Assembly: GCA_937897665.1 (NCBI GenBank)
Contig: CALCPB010000101.1
Coordinates: 1-5,177 of the forward strand
Direction: 5' to 3'
Source: an uncultured Halomicronema sp.
GTDB taxonomy: Bacteria; Cyanobacteriota; Cyanobacteriia; Phormidesmidales; Phormidesmidaceae
Length of the DNA stretch: 5,177 nt
The notes beneath the pieces are model-generated. The model did no database searches. It saw only the letters and a list, made by a program, of their open reading frames with translations, and had not been told where the DNA came from. Position 1 is the first letter of the stretch, and every line of letters starts with the position of its first letter. Shown here one piece after another: positions 1 through 5,177 of the stretch. Made by a program: the position numbers and the translations under genes.

Positions 1-1751
1 CGCTCACCCAGAACAAAATGGTCGTCCAGACGGTGCAAACGCTGGATCAACGTTTGCAAGTGACCGGTGCTGGTTACCAGCCAGAAGGGGCGTTCATCAC
101 CGAGTCCGGCGACGTAGATGAGGCCACATCGCCGGATCTGAGACGGCTGCTGCTGTGTGGGGTGTTGTGCAACGATGCCGTCTTGCAAAAAGAAGCGGGG
201 GAATGGTCGATTTTAGGGGACCCGACGGAAGGCGCACTGGTGGTGCTGGCGGGTAAGGCCGGGCTTGACCAACCATCGCTGCTGCCGCAGTTTTCGCGTC
301 AGGCCGAATGGGCTTTTTCGGCAGAGCGGAAGCGCATGAGTGTGATTGTCGCCCCGCTGCCAGAGGCTGCCCGTCTAGAGTTGCCCGACAGCCCCTACTG
401 GCTCTTTTCCAAAGGCTCACCCGAACTGCTGCTAGAGCGGTGTGAGTGGATTCAGCAAGGGGGGGCGTTACGGCCTTTGGAGGCAGCGACACGAGATCGC
501 ATTCTGGCGCAAAATGAAACGATGGCCAGCCAGGGCTTGCGGGTGTTGGGCCTCGCGAGTAAATCGCTCACCACCCTGCCGCCGCCCGACGTGGCAGAAG
601 CCGCAGTAGAGCAAGATTTGGTGTGGTTGGGGCTGGTGGGCATGATGGATGCCCCTCGACCCGAAGCGCGTGAGGCAGTACGGCTCTGCCAGCAGGCGGG
701 CATTCGCCCAATGATGATTACCGGCGATCACCAGCTCACCGCTCGGGCAATCGCGGCCAACATGGGCATTGCCCCGGCCAATGCCACGACGCTCACCGGG
801 CAAGCTTTAGAAACCATGAATACCGCCGACCTGCAGCAGGCCGTTCGTGATGTGCAGGTGTATGCGCGAGTGGCTCCCGAACACATGCTGCGAATTGTGC
901 AGGCACTGCAGGCCCAGCATCACGTTGTGGTCATGACCGGCGACGGCGGCAACGATGCTCCTGCCCTGAAACAGGCTGACATCGGCATTGCCATGGGCAT
1001 CACCGGCACCGACGTTAGCAAAGAAGCCAGCGATATGGTGCTGCTCGACGACAACTTTGCCACCATCGTGGCAGCGGCAGAAGAGGGCCGCGTGGTCTAC
1101 AACAACATTCGTCGCTTTGTGAAATATATTCTTGGTTCCAACATTGGCGAAGTGTTGACGATCGCCGCCTCGCCGATTTTGCTGCCAATTTTAGATGTGC
1201 CCCTAACGCCGCTGCAGATTTTGTGGATGAATTGGGTTACAGACGGTTTTCCCGCCTTAGCGTTGGCCGTCGAACCCGCTGAAGCCGATGTGATGGAACG
1301 CCCGCCCCACGATCCGCAAGAGAGCATCTTTGCAAGGGGGCTCGGCATCTATATGCTGCGCATCGGCGTGGTGTTCAGCATCATTTCCATCACGCTGATG
1401 TATTGGGCCTATTTCCATGCCCAAAACCCTGATTTACCGGGCGACCCCGATCGCTGGAAAACGATGGTGTTCACCACTCTCTGTCTGTCGCAAACGGGCC
1501 ACGCGATCGCGGTGCGGTCAGATACGCAAATGACCTACCAAATGTCGCCCTTTTCCAATCCGTTTGTGTTGGCAGCCGTGACAATCACAACGGTGTTGCA
1601 GCTGATGCTGATTTATGTCGAACCGCTGCGCAACTTTTTTGGTACGCAACTCCTCAGTCCGACAGAAATCGCCATTTGCTTCGGTTTCAGTACGCTGATG
1701 TTCGTCTGGGTCGAGAGTGAAAAGCTGCTGCGCCGATTGTCGAAAGGCTGA
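1..1751 (+). CDS. Type II (SERCA/PacL-like) calcium-transporting P-type ATPase, 5' end cut by window edge
   Basis: Membrane pump that uses ATP to move cations, most likely Ca2+, out of the cytoplasm. The frame is open to the left edge: bases 3-20 read LTQNKM, the end of the DKTGTLTQNKM phosphorylation motif, so the catalytic Asp, actuator domain and M1-M4 lie outside the window. Numbering from the Met at base 18 (an internal residue), the nucleotide-binding domain has [10 protein letters not shown] (100-109) and KGSPE (132-136). The P-domain has DAPR (211-214), TGD (235-237) and TGDGGNDAP (307-315). Six C-terminal membrane segments follow. M5 has SNIGEV (Asn375, Glu378) and M6 has NWVTDG (Asn405, Thr408, Asp409), matching SERCA calcium ligands. 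M8 has Gln492 where SERCA has Glu908. Gly311 replaces the usual Val of GDGVND. The C-terminus ([10 protein letters not shown], then ESEKLLRR) is intact. The class is certain; the ion is inferred, and PacL is the closest relative I recall. Confidence 0.95.
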   Translation, partial: LTQNKMVVQTVQTLDQRLQVTGAGYQPEGAFITESGDVDEATSPDLRRLLLCGVLCNDAVLQKEAGEWSILGDPTEGALVVLAGKAGLDQPSLLPQFSRQAEWAFSAERKRMSVIVAPLPEAARLELPDSPYWLFSKGSPELLLERCEWIQQGGALRPLEAATRDRILAQNETMASQGLRVLGLASKSLTTLPPPDVAEAAVEQDLVWLGLVGMMDAPRPEAREAVRLCQQAGIRPMMITGDHQLTARAIAANMGIAPANATTLTGQALETMNTADLQQAVRDVQVYARVAPEHMLRIVQALQAQHHVVVMTGDGGNDAPALKQADIGIAMGITGTDVSKEASDMVLLDDNFATIVAAAEEGRVVYNNIRRFVKYILGSNIGEVLTIAASPILLPILDVPLTPLQILWMNWVTDGFPALALAVEPAEADVMERPPHDPQESIFARGLGIYMLRIGVVFSIISITLMYWAYFHAQNPDLPGDPDRWKTMVFTTLCLSQTGHAIAVRSDTQMTYQMSPFSNPFVLAAVTITTVLQLMLIYVEPLRNFFGTQLLSPTEIAICFGFSTLMFVWVESEKLLRRLSKG

Positions 1752-1753
1752 CA

Positions 1754-2506
1754 TTAACGCGGTTGGTTAGCGGCCTCATTTTGTGTGATCAGGCGTTGCT
1801 CAATACTGGTGCCGCCACCCAAGGTGCGTTCTAAAAATCTTAAAAGATGCTGAATAGCAGACAAGGTAGGAGCAATGCGATCACGATTTTGCCCTTGCCC
1901 CAGCTTGAGATCAAACTGCACGAGCTGCTTAAACCAGGCCAGGTTTTGAGGATCGCGCAGCTGTGTGCAAAAGGCCCGGTAGCTAATGGGCGTTTGCCCT
2001 TCAGGGGTGGCCATTTCGTGGGCCAATGTGCCCTGCAAAATGTAGTAGATGCCCCCGCCTTTGCCGAAGGACACGCTGACGTCGAATAGCAAACTGATCA
2101 GCTCGGTATCACTTTTGTGGCTGAGTTTTAGGAAGGGGGCATGCGCACGCACTCGCTGGATTTGGAAGAATAGGCACGCTGTCATGTAGCAAGACGACAT
2201 CAAGTAATAGCCTTGACAGGCAAACCAATCTTCATCAATCGAGTGAATTGCTTCTGGTTGGTCGATTGACAGTAACGCTTGACAGGTGCCATTCTCTTGC
2301 TCTAAGCGATCGCGAATCCGGTCCAGCCGTGCGTAAACTTCTTCGGCATACAGTCGGAGCGGGTTGAGATAGGTCAAGGTGATGCGATCACGTTCCTGAG
2401 CCTGGTCTAGCTGACGCGTGGTTCTAAAAGCGAAGTATTGGGTGCCCACGGCCACCAATAGCGACGTCACAGCAGAAATCACAGCGGTCAGTATTCCGGC
2501 AGTCAT
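1754..2506 (-). CDS. Conserved-looking hypothetical protein with N-terminal membrane anchor, unknown function
   Basis: I do not recognise this 250-residue protein as a named family. Residues about 5-24 form one hydrophobic segment, followed by a charged, probably helical linker rich in Gln, Arg and Asp (29-42). A YLNPLR motif lies at 46-51, then an amphipathic stretch (52-70) that could be coiled coil. The rest looks soluble and cytoplasmic, with an aromatic/Cys-rich patch (95-117), FGKGGGIYYILQG (147-159) and a C-terminal helix (215-229). No catalytic motif, metal-binding cluster or nucleotide-binding loop is visible. The ATG at 2504-2506 is preceded by only a weak AGAG, 8 bases away. The TAA stop (1754-1756) lies 2 bp from the stop of the convergent ATPase gene. 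The gene starts 48 bp after the exporter gene on the same strand, so co-transcription is plausible. The full-length open frame and normal protein-like composition make it very likely a real gene. The function is unknown. Confidence 0.8.
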   Translation of the reverse strand: MTAGILTAVISAVTSLLVAVGTQYFAFRTTRQLDQAQERDRITLTYLNPLRLYAEEVYARLDRIRDRLEQENGTCQALLSIDQPEAIHSIDEDWFACQGYYLMSSCYMTACLFFQIQRVRAHAPFLKLSHKSDTELISLLFDVSVSFGKGGGIYYILQGTLAHEMATPEGQTPISYRAFCTQLRDPQNLAWFKQLVQFDLKLGQGQNRDRIAPTLSAIQHLLRFLERTLGGGTSIEQRLITQNEAANQPR

Positions 2507-2554
2507 AGCAATCTCTGGCAGCGCAATGCCAAAAGCTTAGCGGATGGTGACGCC

Positions 2555-3469
2555 TCAATTTTGAGTAGGCGGTATTGGCGTCGGGGCGATTGCAGCTGAA
2601 GCTGTCGGCGTCAAAATGTTGCAGCTCAGCCCAATAAATACGAGAACTGAGCCCATTATCTCTAAGCGGCTGAAGCTGTCGCCCAACAGGGAGACGGTAA
2701 ATACCATGCCAAAAATTGGCACCAGTAATGAAAAGGGGGCGATCCGGTTGGGTGAGTAGCGCTGCACCAGATAAGCCCAAAAGCCGAAACACAGCAGCGA
2801 AGAAATCAGCCCCGTATAGAGCATCGTGCCGATGCCCAGCCAGCTGAGCGATCGCAAGGCCATCCATTGGCCCGACTCTAGCCAGGCCGACAGGCCCAGT
2901 AGCGGCAGCGGCGGAATCACCGACATCCACGCAAAGAGTTGAAAGCCATTATCAATTTTGGCCAGTTTGATGCAGATATTGCCCATCGCCCAAGCCGCCG
3001 CCGCCCCCAAGATTAGGGTCAGACCGAACAGTGGCGTATTACCGCCCCGGTCGAGGGCGATCGTACCCATGCCCGCCAGCGCCAACCCCACGCCCAGCCA
3101 CTGCTGGCGACGCGGCACATCACGCAAAATCAGGGTTGAAAATAGCAGCGTAAATAGCGCCTGTGACTGCAGCAGCAGAGAGGATAGTCCCGGCGACATG
3201 CCGTGGCCTAATCCCACATACAGCAAGCCGTTCTGCAAAACGCCCATGGTGATGCCGACGGCAATAATCCAGCCCCAAGCCATGTTTTGTCGAGGCACGA
3301 ACAATACGGTTGGCACAGCCACCACGATGTATCGAAAAGCCGCAAACAGCAGCGGCGGAAACTCGCCTAGGCCCACTTTGATGGTCACAAAGGTGAACCC
3401 CCAAAGGATGGTTACCGAAACCGCTAGCCCAGTGTGCAGAGGCCCCATCTTCTCAGCGGTTTTAGCCAT
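2555..3469 (-). CDS. eamA: EamA-family (DMT superfamily) metabolite exporter, EamA/YdeD-like
   Basis: Ten-helix inner-membrane transporter built from two EamA repeats (about 14-141 and 149-287, counted from the ATG at 3467-3469). Several stretches resemble E. coli EamA (YdeD, exporter of O-acetylserine and cysteine) as I remember it: ILWGFTFVTIKVGL (21-34) near the start, GMSPGLSSLLLQSQALFT (90-107) around helix 4, and YSPNRIAPFSLLVP (238-251) near the end. In both repeats the usual Glu after helices 4 and 9 is Asp (RD at 116-117, GD at 263-264). The last 17 residues are a Pro/Thr/Ala-rich tail. Start choice: the frame extends to a TTG at 3497-3499 (314 residues) but with no ribosome site there. 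The ATG at 3469 gives 304 residues with GAGGGA about 12 bases upstream. An ATG at 3446-3448 would match the E. coli N-terminal length. The family is certain; the substrate is inferred from resemblance only. Confidence 0.9.
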   Translation of the reverse strand: MAKTAEKMGPLHTGLAVSVTILWGFTFVTIKVGLGEFPPLLFAAFRYIVVAVPTVLFVPRQNMAWGWIIAVGITMGVLQNGLLYVGLGHGMSPGLSSLLLQSQALFTLLFSTLILRDVPRRQQWLGVGLALAGMGTIALDRGGNTPLFGLTLILGAAAAWAMGNICIKLAKIDNGFQLFAWMSVIPPLPLLGLSAWLESGQWMALRSLSWLGIGTMLYTGLISSLLCFGFWAYLVQRYSPNRIAPFSLLVPIFGMVFTVSLLGDSFSRLEIMGSVLVFIGLSCNILTPTASAAIAPTPIPPTQN

Positions 3470-3542
3470 GGTGTTGCTGTCGTCCCTCGCCGGCAACAAC
3501 TTGCGAAAGGAGTCTTGAGATGATGAGTTGGGATCGGGATTG

Positions 3543-3550
3543 GCGATCGC
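3543..3550. repeat. HIP1 octamer in the pyrE-exporter spacer
   Basis: Exact GCGATCGC palindrome, the highly iterated palindrome of cyanobacteria. It is the only one of the five copies in this window that lies outside a gene. Confidence 0.9.
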
Positions 3551-3700
3551 GGCCCCTAAGCGTTTCCTCTAAATGAGTCACAATGGCTGTGCCTAGCAAG
3601 ACAGGGATACTCAAACAACCTCCAAAATCGCCTGTGCCAGAGTAGAGCGTCAATGCTCAAGGATAAATTTATAGCGACGGATAGATTTTCACCTCTCTCC

Positions 3701-3726
3701 GAAGGTTCGCCGCAGGGCAAACCTTC
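3701..3726. repeat. Perfect-arm hairpin after pyrE, possible dispersed palindromic repeat or 3' UTR stem
   Basis: GAAGGTT (3701-3707) pairs fully with AACCTTC (3720-3726). After one C/A mismatch, GCC (3709-3711) pairs with GGC (3716-3718) around a GCAG tetraloop. This gives ten base pairs in 26 bases. It lies 83 bases past the pyrE stop on the minus strand, where it would fall in the pyrE 3' UTR. No T-run follows on either strand, so it is not a classical intrinsic terminator. It could stabilise the mRNA end or be a copy of a short genomic repeat. Confidence 0.55.
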
Positions 3727-3733
3727 AACGAGT

Positions 3734-3760
3734 ACTGGTGCCCCGAGCAGGCCAGTTTTT
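3734..3760 (+). terminator. Possible plus-strand intrinsic terminator (short stem plus T5)
   Basis: ACTGG (3734-3738) can pair with CCAGT (3752-3756), and the stem runs directly into a five-T tract (3756-3760). An alternative pairing is ACTG/CAGT plus GCC/GGC with a two-base bulge. The orientation would end rightward transcription, but no rightward gene is visible upstream. It would therefore serve antisense transcription toward pyrE or an unannotated RNA. The stem is weak. Confidence 0.25.
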
Positions 3761-3809
3761 CTGCCCGCGTCCCCCTTGTCCGCCTATTCGTTTGTAGTCT
3801 GCTGATCCT

Positions 3810-4427
3810 TCACGCCTGCTGTGACAACGCCGCATAGCGAGCCTTGATGTCGGTGATGGCAAACAGGGCTTCGAAATTGAGCCCCTGAGCTTGATAAAAC
3901 TCACCACCGCCCTGCTGGCGATCGACCAAGGCCAAAATGGTATTTACCGTATAGCCTGCCTGCCGCAGCCGCTCAACCGCTTGCCAGGCAGAGCGCCCAG
4001 TCGTGACGACATCTTCGAGCACCACGACTGGCGTTCCTGGTGGCAGGGTAGGCCCTTCGATATAGGCCTGGGTGCCGTGGCCTTTGGCTTCCTTGCGCAC
4101 AATCAGCGGCGTGATCGGACGATCGCGATAGGCACCGACAATACTGACCCCCGTGACCATGGGGTCGGCGCCCAGAGTGAGTCCCGCCACCGCTGCCGTC
4201 GTCGCCGGTAACTTGTCAAGCAACAAGCGCCCGACCATCACGCCGCCCGCAGCGTGCAGCGTGACCTGCTTACCATTGATGTAATAGGTGCTCTTTTGCC
4301 CAGAGGAAAGGGTGAAATCCCCTTCTTTGTAGGCCGCTTCGCAAAACAGATCGAGTAGGCGATCGCGGAGTTCCTCTGGGGACAACGTCGTCAAGGTCAA
4401 AACAGAGGAGTCAGTGCGGGATGTCAT
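3810..4427 (-). CDS. pyrE: Orotate phosphoribosyltransferase
   Basis: Cytoplasmic enzyme of de novo pyrimidine synthesis that joins orotate to PRPP, giving orotidine 5'-phosphate and pyrophosphate. The 205-residue product is close to the usual bacterial length of about 200-215. Visible signatures are FTLSSGQKSTYYING (38-52) in the N-terminal substrate region, GLTLGADPM (82-90) and RKEAKGHGT (111-119), the mobile catalytic loop with its Lys and His. The PRPP-binding loop VVVLEDVVTTGRS (134-146) has the paired acidic residues and TTG turn of type I phosphoribosyltransferases. All key residues are present, so the enzyme should be active. The ATG at 4425-4427 fits the family N-terminus. It has no Shine-Dalgarno match (TTTTCTCT precedes it), which is common in cyanobacteria. 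The gene diverges from the secreted-protein gene across 192 bp and is followed by a hairpin-bearing spacer. No other pyrimidine gene is in the window. Confidence 0.97.
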   Translation of the reverse strand: MTSRTDSSVLTLTTLSPEELRDRLLDLFCEAAYKEGDFTLSSGQKSTYYINGKQVTLHAAGGVMVGRLLLDKLPATTAAVAGLTLGADPMVTGVSIVGAYRDRPITPLIVRKEAKGHGTQAYIEGPTLPPGTPVVVLEDVVTTGRSAWQAVERLRQAGYTVNTILALVDRQQGGGEFYQAQGLNFEALFAITDIKARYAALSQQA

Positions 4428-4465
4428 AGAGAAAATAATGAAGAAAAATTGCGTCGTTTTGGTAA

Positions 4466-4491
4466 GACTGCGCTATAAGTAACAGGCAGTC
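4466..4491. promoter_or_regulatory. Inverted repeat around a TATAAG box in the divergent pyrE/secreted-protein region
   Basis: GACTGC (4466-4471) and GCAGTC (4486-4491) form a six-base dyad flanking TATAAG (4474-4479), a good -10 match on the plus strand. The best -35 candidate is TTGCGT (4449-4454) with a long 19-base spacer. The transcript would have a leader of roughly 130 bases before the ATG at 4620. A six-base dyad is not rare by chance in a region this size, so an operator or promoter here is only a suggestion. Confidence 0.25.
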
Positions 4492-4607
4492 AGGCCATTT
4501 TGGTCGGGTGAATTATCGGTGTGAATTTTAGTTTACGCCGCCAAGAGACTCCAAGACATAGCAAACATCGGTTTATGTCTGTGTCTATCCGTTTTATTCA
4601 GTGGATT

Positions 4608-4612
4608 GAGGA
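4608..4612 (+). promoter_or_regulatory. Shine-Dalgarno site that decides the start of the secreted-protein gene
   Basis: GAGGA lies seven bases before the ATG at 4620. It is the best ribosome-binding site in the window. It argues against the in-frame upstream GTG at 4521, which has no such site and would bury the signal peptide behind 33 extra residues. Confidence 0.7.
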
Positions 4613-4619
4613 ATGTGAG

Positions 4620-5027
4620 ATGGCTAAGTTCTTAATTCGGTCTTTGACGGCGACGGCCGCAATCATCGCCTCCGTCGCGATCACTTCTAGTGCCCAGGCA
4701 GATGAGCCTCCTACCTCAGAGTCAGCGTATGTCCCGCGGGCGATGAATGAGATTTTCAACGCCAACTCTGGCGCCTACATCAATAATCGTTCTACTCCAG
4801 GTCAACTCGGCACAATGTTTGGCGTGGGTGGGTTTCCTGAGCAAGACATCATGAACGATCTTTATGCGGTTCACGATACCTATGTCTATCTGCTCGACCA
4901 GCAAACGCGTACCGATCCCACCATCCGCGTGCCTGACTTGCTGAATCCTTACAACACCTCAGTGCAGCTATTGCCGTCAGGTGTTTCTACCGGGGCGATT
5001 TCCGGTAGCGAGTTTGTTTTTGAATAA
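4620..5027 (+). CDS. Small exported (periplasmic) protein of unknown function
   Basis: A 135-residue protein with a clear Sec signal peptide: Lys3 and Arg7, a hydrophobic core (8-21), then SSAQA with likely cleavage between Ala27 and Asp28. The mature chain has about 108 residues and no cysteine, so it is neither a lipoprotein nor disulfide-bonded. It contains NNRSTPGQLGTMFG (55-68), FPEQDIMNDLYAVHDTYVYL (72-91) and DPTIRVPDLLNPYNTSV (99-115), then a Ser/Gly-rich tail ending FVFE. The DPxIRxPDLxNPYNTS stretch resembles small secreted cyanobacterial proteins of unknown role that I recall, but I cannot name a family or verify that here. The ATG at 4620 is chosen because it has a good ribosome site and places the signal peptide at the N-terminus. 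A hairpin terminator follows 48 bases after the stop, so the gene is probably monocistronic. No enzymatic motif is visible. Confidence 0.85.
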   Translation: MAKFLIRSLTATAAIIASVAITSSAQADEPPTSESAYVPRAMNEIFNANSGAYINNRSTPGQLGTMFGVGGFPEQDIMNDLYAVHDTYVYLLDQQTRTDPTIRVPDLLNPYNTSVQLLPSGVSTGAISGSEFVFE

Positions 5028-5074
5028 TACGCCAAGCTGAGTTCACCTTCTGTGGGCTAGGCCAGCGGTACTCT

Positions 5075-5125
5075 AACCCAGGGTGTTTGAGATGTTCGCA
5101 TACTCAAGCAGTCTGGGTTTATTTG
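5075..5125 (+). terminator. Long hairpin with UUCG loop, probable terminator of the secreted-protein gene
   Basis: AACCCAG (5075-5081) pairs with CTGGGTT (5113-5119). The stem continues through a G-U pair, one G/G mismatch and TG/CA, then TTTGAG (5086-5091) with CTCAAG (5103-5108), including one G-U pair. After an A bulge, ATG/CAT closes a TTCG tetraloop (5095-5098). This is about 19 pairs in 45 bases, followed by TTTATTTGT and, slightly later, T5 at 5132-5136. The broken T-tract makes termination likely rather than certain. The opposite strand lacks a T-run. Confidence 0.6.
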
Positions 5126-5127
5126 TG

Positions 5128-5177
5128 GTAGTTTTTCTCGACGCGATTGCCTAACTGCTAAATGAAACTGTCATCAC
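5128..5177. other. Right-edge sequence without a supportable feature
   Basis: After the hairpin there is a T-rich patch and then mixed sequence. An ATG at 5162 opens a five-codon frame to the edge but has no ribosome site, so nothing is called. Confidence 0.5.

Larger units (their letters stand above)
3470..3809. other. 340-bp spacer between pyrE and the exporter gene
   Basis: This spacer follows pyrE and precedes the exporter on the minus strand. It holds two adjacent hairpins (3701-3726 and 3734-3756), one HIP1 octamer (3543-3550) and an AT-rich patch at 3661-3690. On the minus strand that patch contains TATAAA, a possible -10 element for the exporter, but I see no matching -35. A minus-strand frame (3462-3653, TTG start) ends on the exporter's start codon, but its coding status is doubtful. 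No tRNA-like or convincing protein-coding sequence is visible. Confidence 0.6.
1503..4366. repeat. Dispersed HIP1 octamers (GCGATCGC), five copies
   Basis: Exact copies lie at 1503-1510 (ATPase), 2306-2313 (unknown protein), 2848-2855 (exporter), 3543-3550 (spacer) and 4359-4366 (pyrE). About 0.1 would be expected by chance in this length. One-mismatch relatives such as GCGATCAC and GCGATCGT also occur. HIP1 over-representation is a known cyanobacterial genome signature, so this supports the taxonomic assignment and native origin. The coordinates give the span of the set, not a continuous element. Confidence 0.9.

Noticed and set aside
97..803. Long minus-strand frames opposite the ATPase
   Set aside because: They lie opposite strongly conserved ATPase motifs, have Arg/Pro/Ser-rich composition and show no domain; these are shadow frames of GC-rich coding sequence.
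2516..2531. TGGCA/TGCCA stem before the unknown protein's start
   Set aside because: Only five pairs with a six-base loop and no T-run; expected by chance.
2424..2930. 168-residue minus-strand frame overlapping the exporter and the unknown protein
   Set aside because: It overlaps two better-supported genes in another frame and has no recognisable domain.
3470..3499. TTG start giving the exporter ten more residues
   Set aside because: CTCCTTTCGCAAG upstream has no ribosome-binding match, and the extra residues are not like a family N-terminus; the ATG at 3469 is preferred.
2958..3518. 186-residue plus-strand frame opposite the exporter
   Set aside because: It is antisense to the conserved EamA repeats, with Pro/Ser/Arg-rich shadow composition.
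3891..4211. Plus-strand frame opposite pyrE
   Set aside because: It is antisense to the PRPP-binding and catalytic-loop codons of pyrE and has no independent support.
4521..4619. GTG start giving the secreted protein 33 more residues
   Set aside because: There is no ribosome site at the GTG, and the extension would precede an otherwise canonical signal peptide; the ATG at 4620 has GAGGA seven bases upstream.
5162..5177. ATG opening a frame at the right edge
   Set aside because: Only five codons are visible, with no ribosome site, so it cannot be supported.
1..5177. CRISPR array, tRNA, rRNA, transposon ends or a defence/toxin module
   Set aside because: Reading both strands showed no regularly spaced repeats, no tRNA T-loop or acceptor pairing, no transposase and no defence-type domain.

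Overview
The window reads as ordinary cyanobacterial chromosome. The main evidence is five exact copies of the cyanobacterial HIP1 octamer (GCGATCGC) in about 5.2 kb, where chance predicts about 0.1. Supporting evidence is a PacL-like P-type calcium ATPase and a secreted protein whose C-terminal half resembles small cyanobacterial periplasmic proteins of unknown role. A species cannot be named from this sequence.

Layout, left to right. (1) Bases 1-1751, plus strand: the C-terminal two thirds of a type II (SERCA/PacL-like) cation-transporting P-type ATPase. It is cut by the window edge inside its phosphorylation motif. (2) Bases 1754-2506, minus strand: a 250-residue protein of unknown function with one N-terminal membrane segment, converging on the ATPase with only 2 bp between stop codons. 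(3) Bases 2555-3469, minus strand: a ten-helix EamA-family (drug/metabolite superfamily) exporter, closest in my memory to E. coli EamA/YdeD. (4) Bases 3470-3809: a 340-bp spacer with two adjacent hairpins, one HIP1 site and a doubtful small reading frame. (5) Bases 3810-4427, minus strand: pyrE, orotate phosphoribosyltransferase. (6) Bases 4428-4619: a divergent intergenic region with an inverted repeat around a -10-like box. (7) Bases 4620-5027, plus strand: a 135-residue protein with a signal peptide, followed at 5075-5119 by a strong hairpin that is probably its terminator. The last 50 bases hold nothing I can call.

The three minus-strand genes point the same way. The exporter and the 250-residue protein are 48 bp apart and could share a transcript. 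pyrE is 340 bp upstream with hairpins between, so it is probably a separate unit. The genes do not form an obvious pathway: ion transport, metabolite export, pyrimidine synthesis and a secreted protein look like ordinary neighbours. I found no CRISPR array, tRNA, rRNA, transposase, toxin-antitoxin pair or phage gene, and no convincing new multi-gene system. The points most worth checking are a glycine inside the ATPase's otherwise near-invariant GDGVND motif, the two unknown proteins, and the paired hairpins after pyrE.
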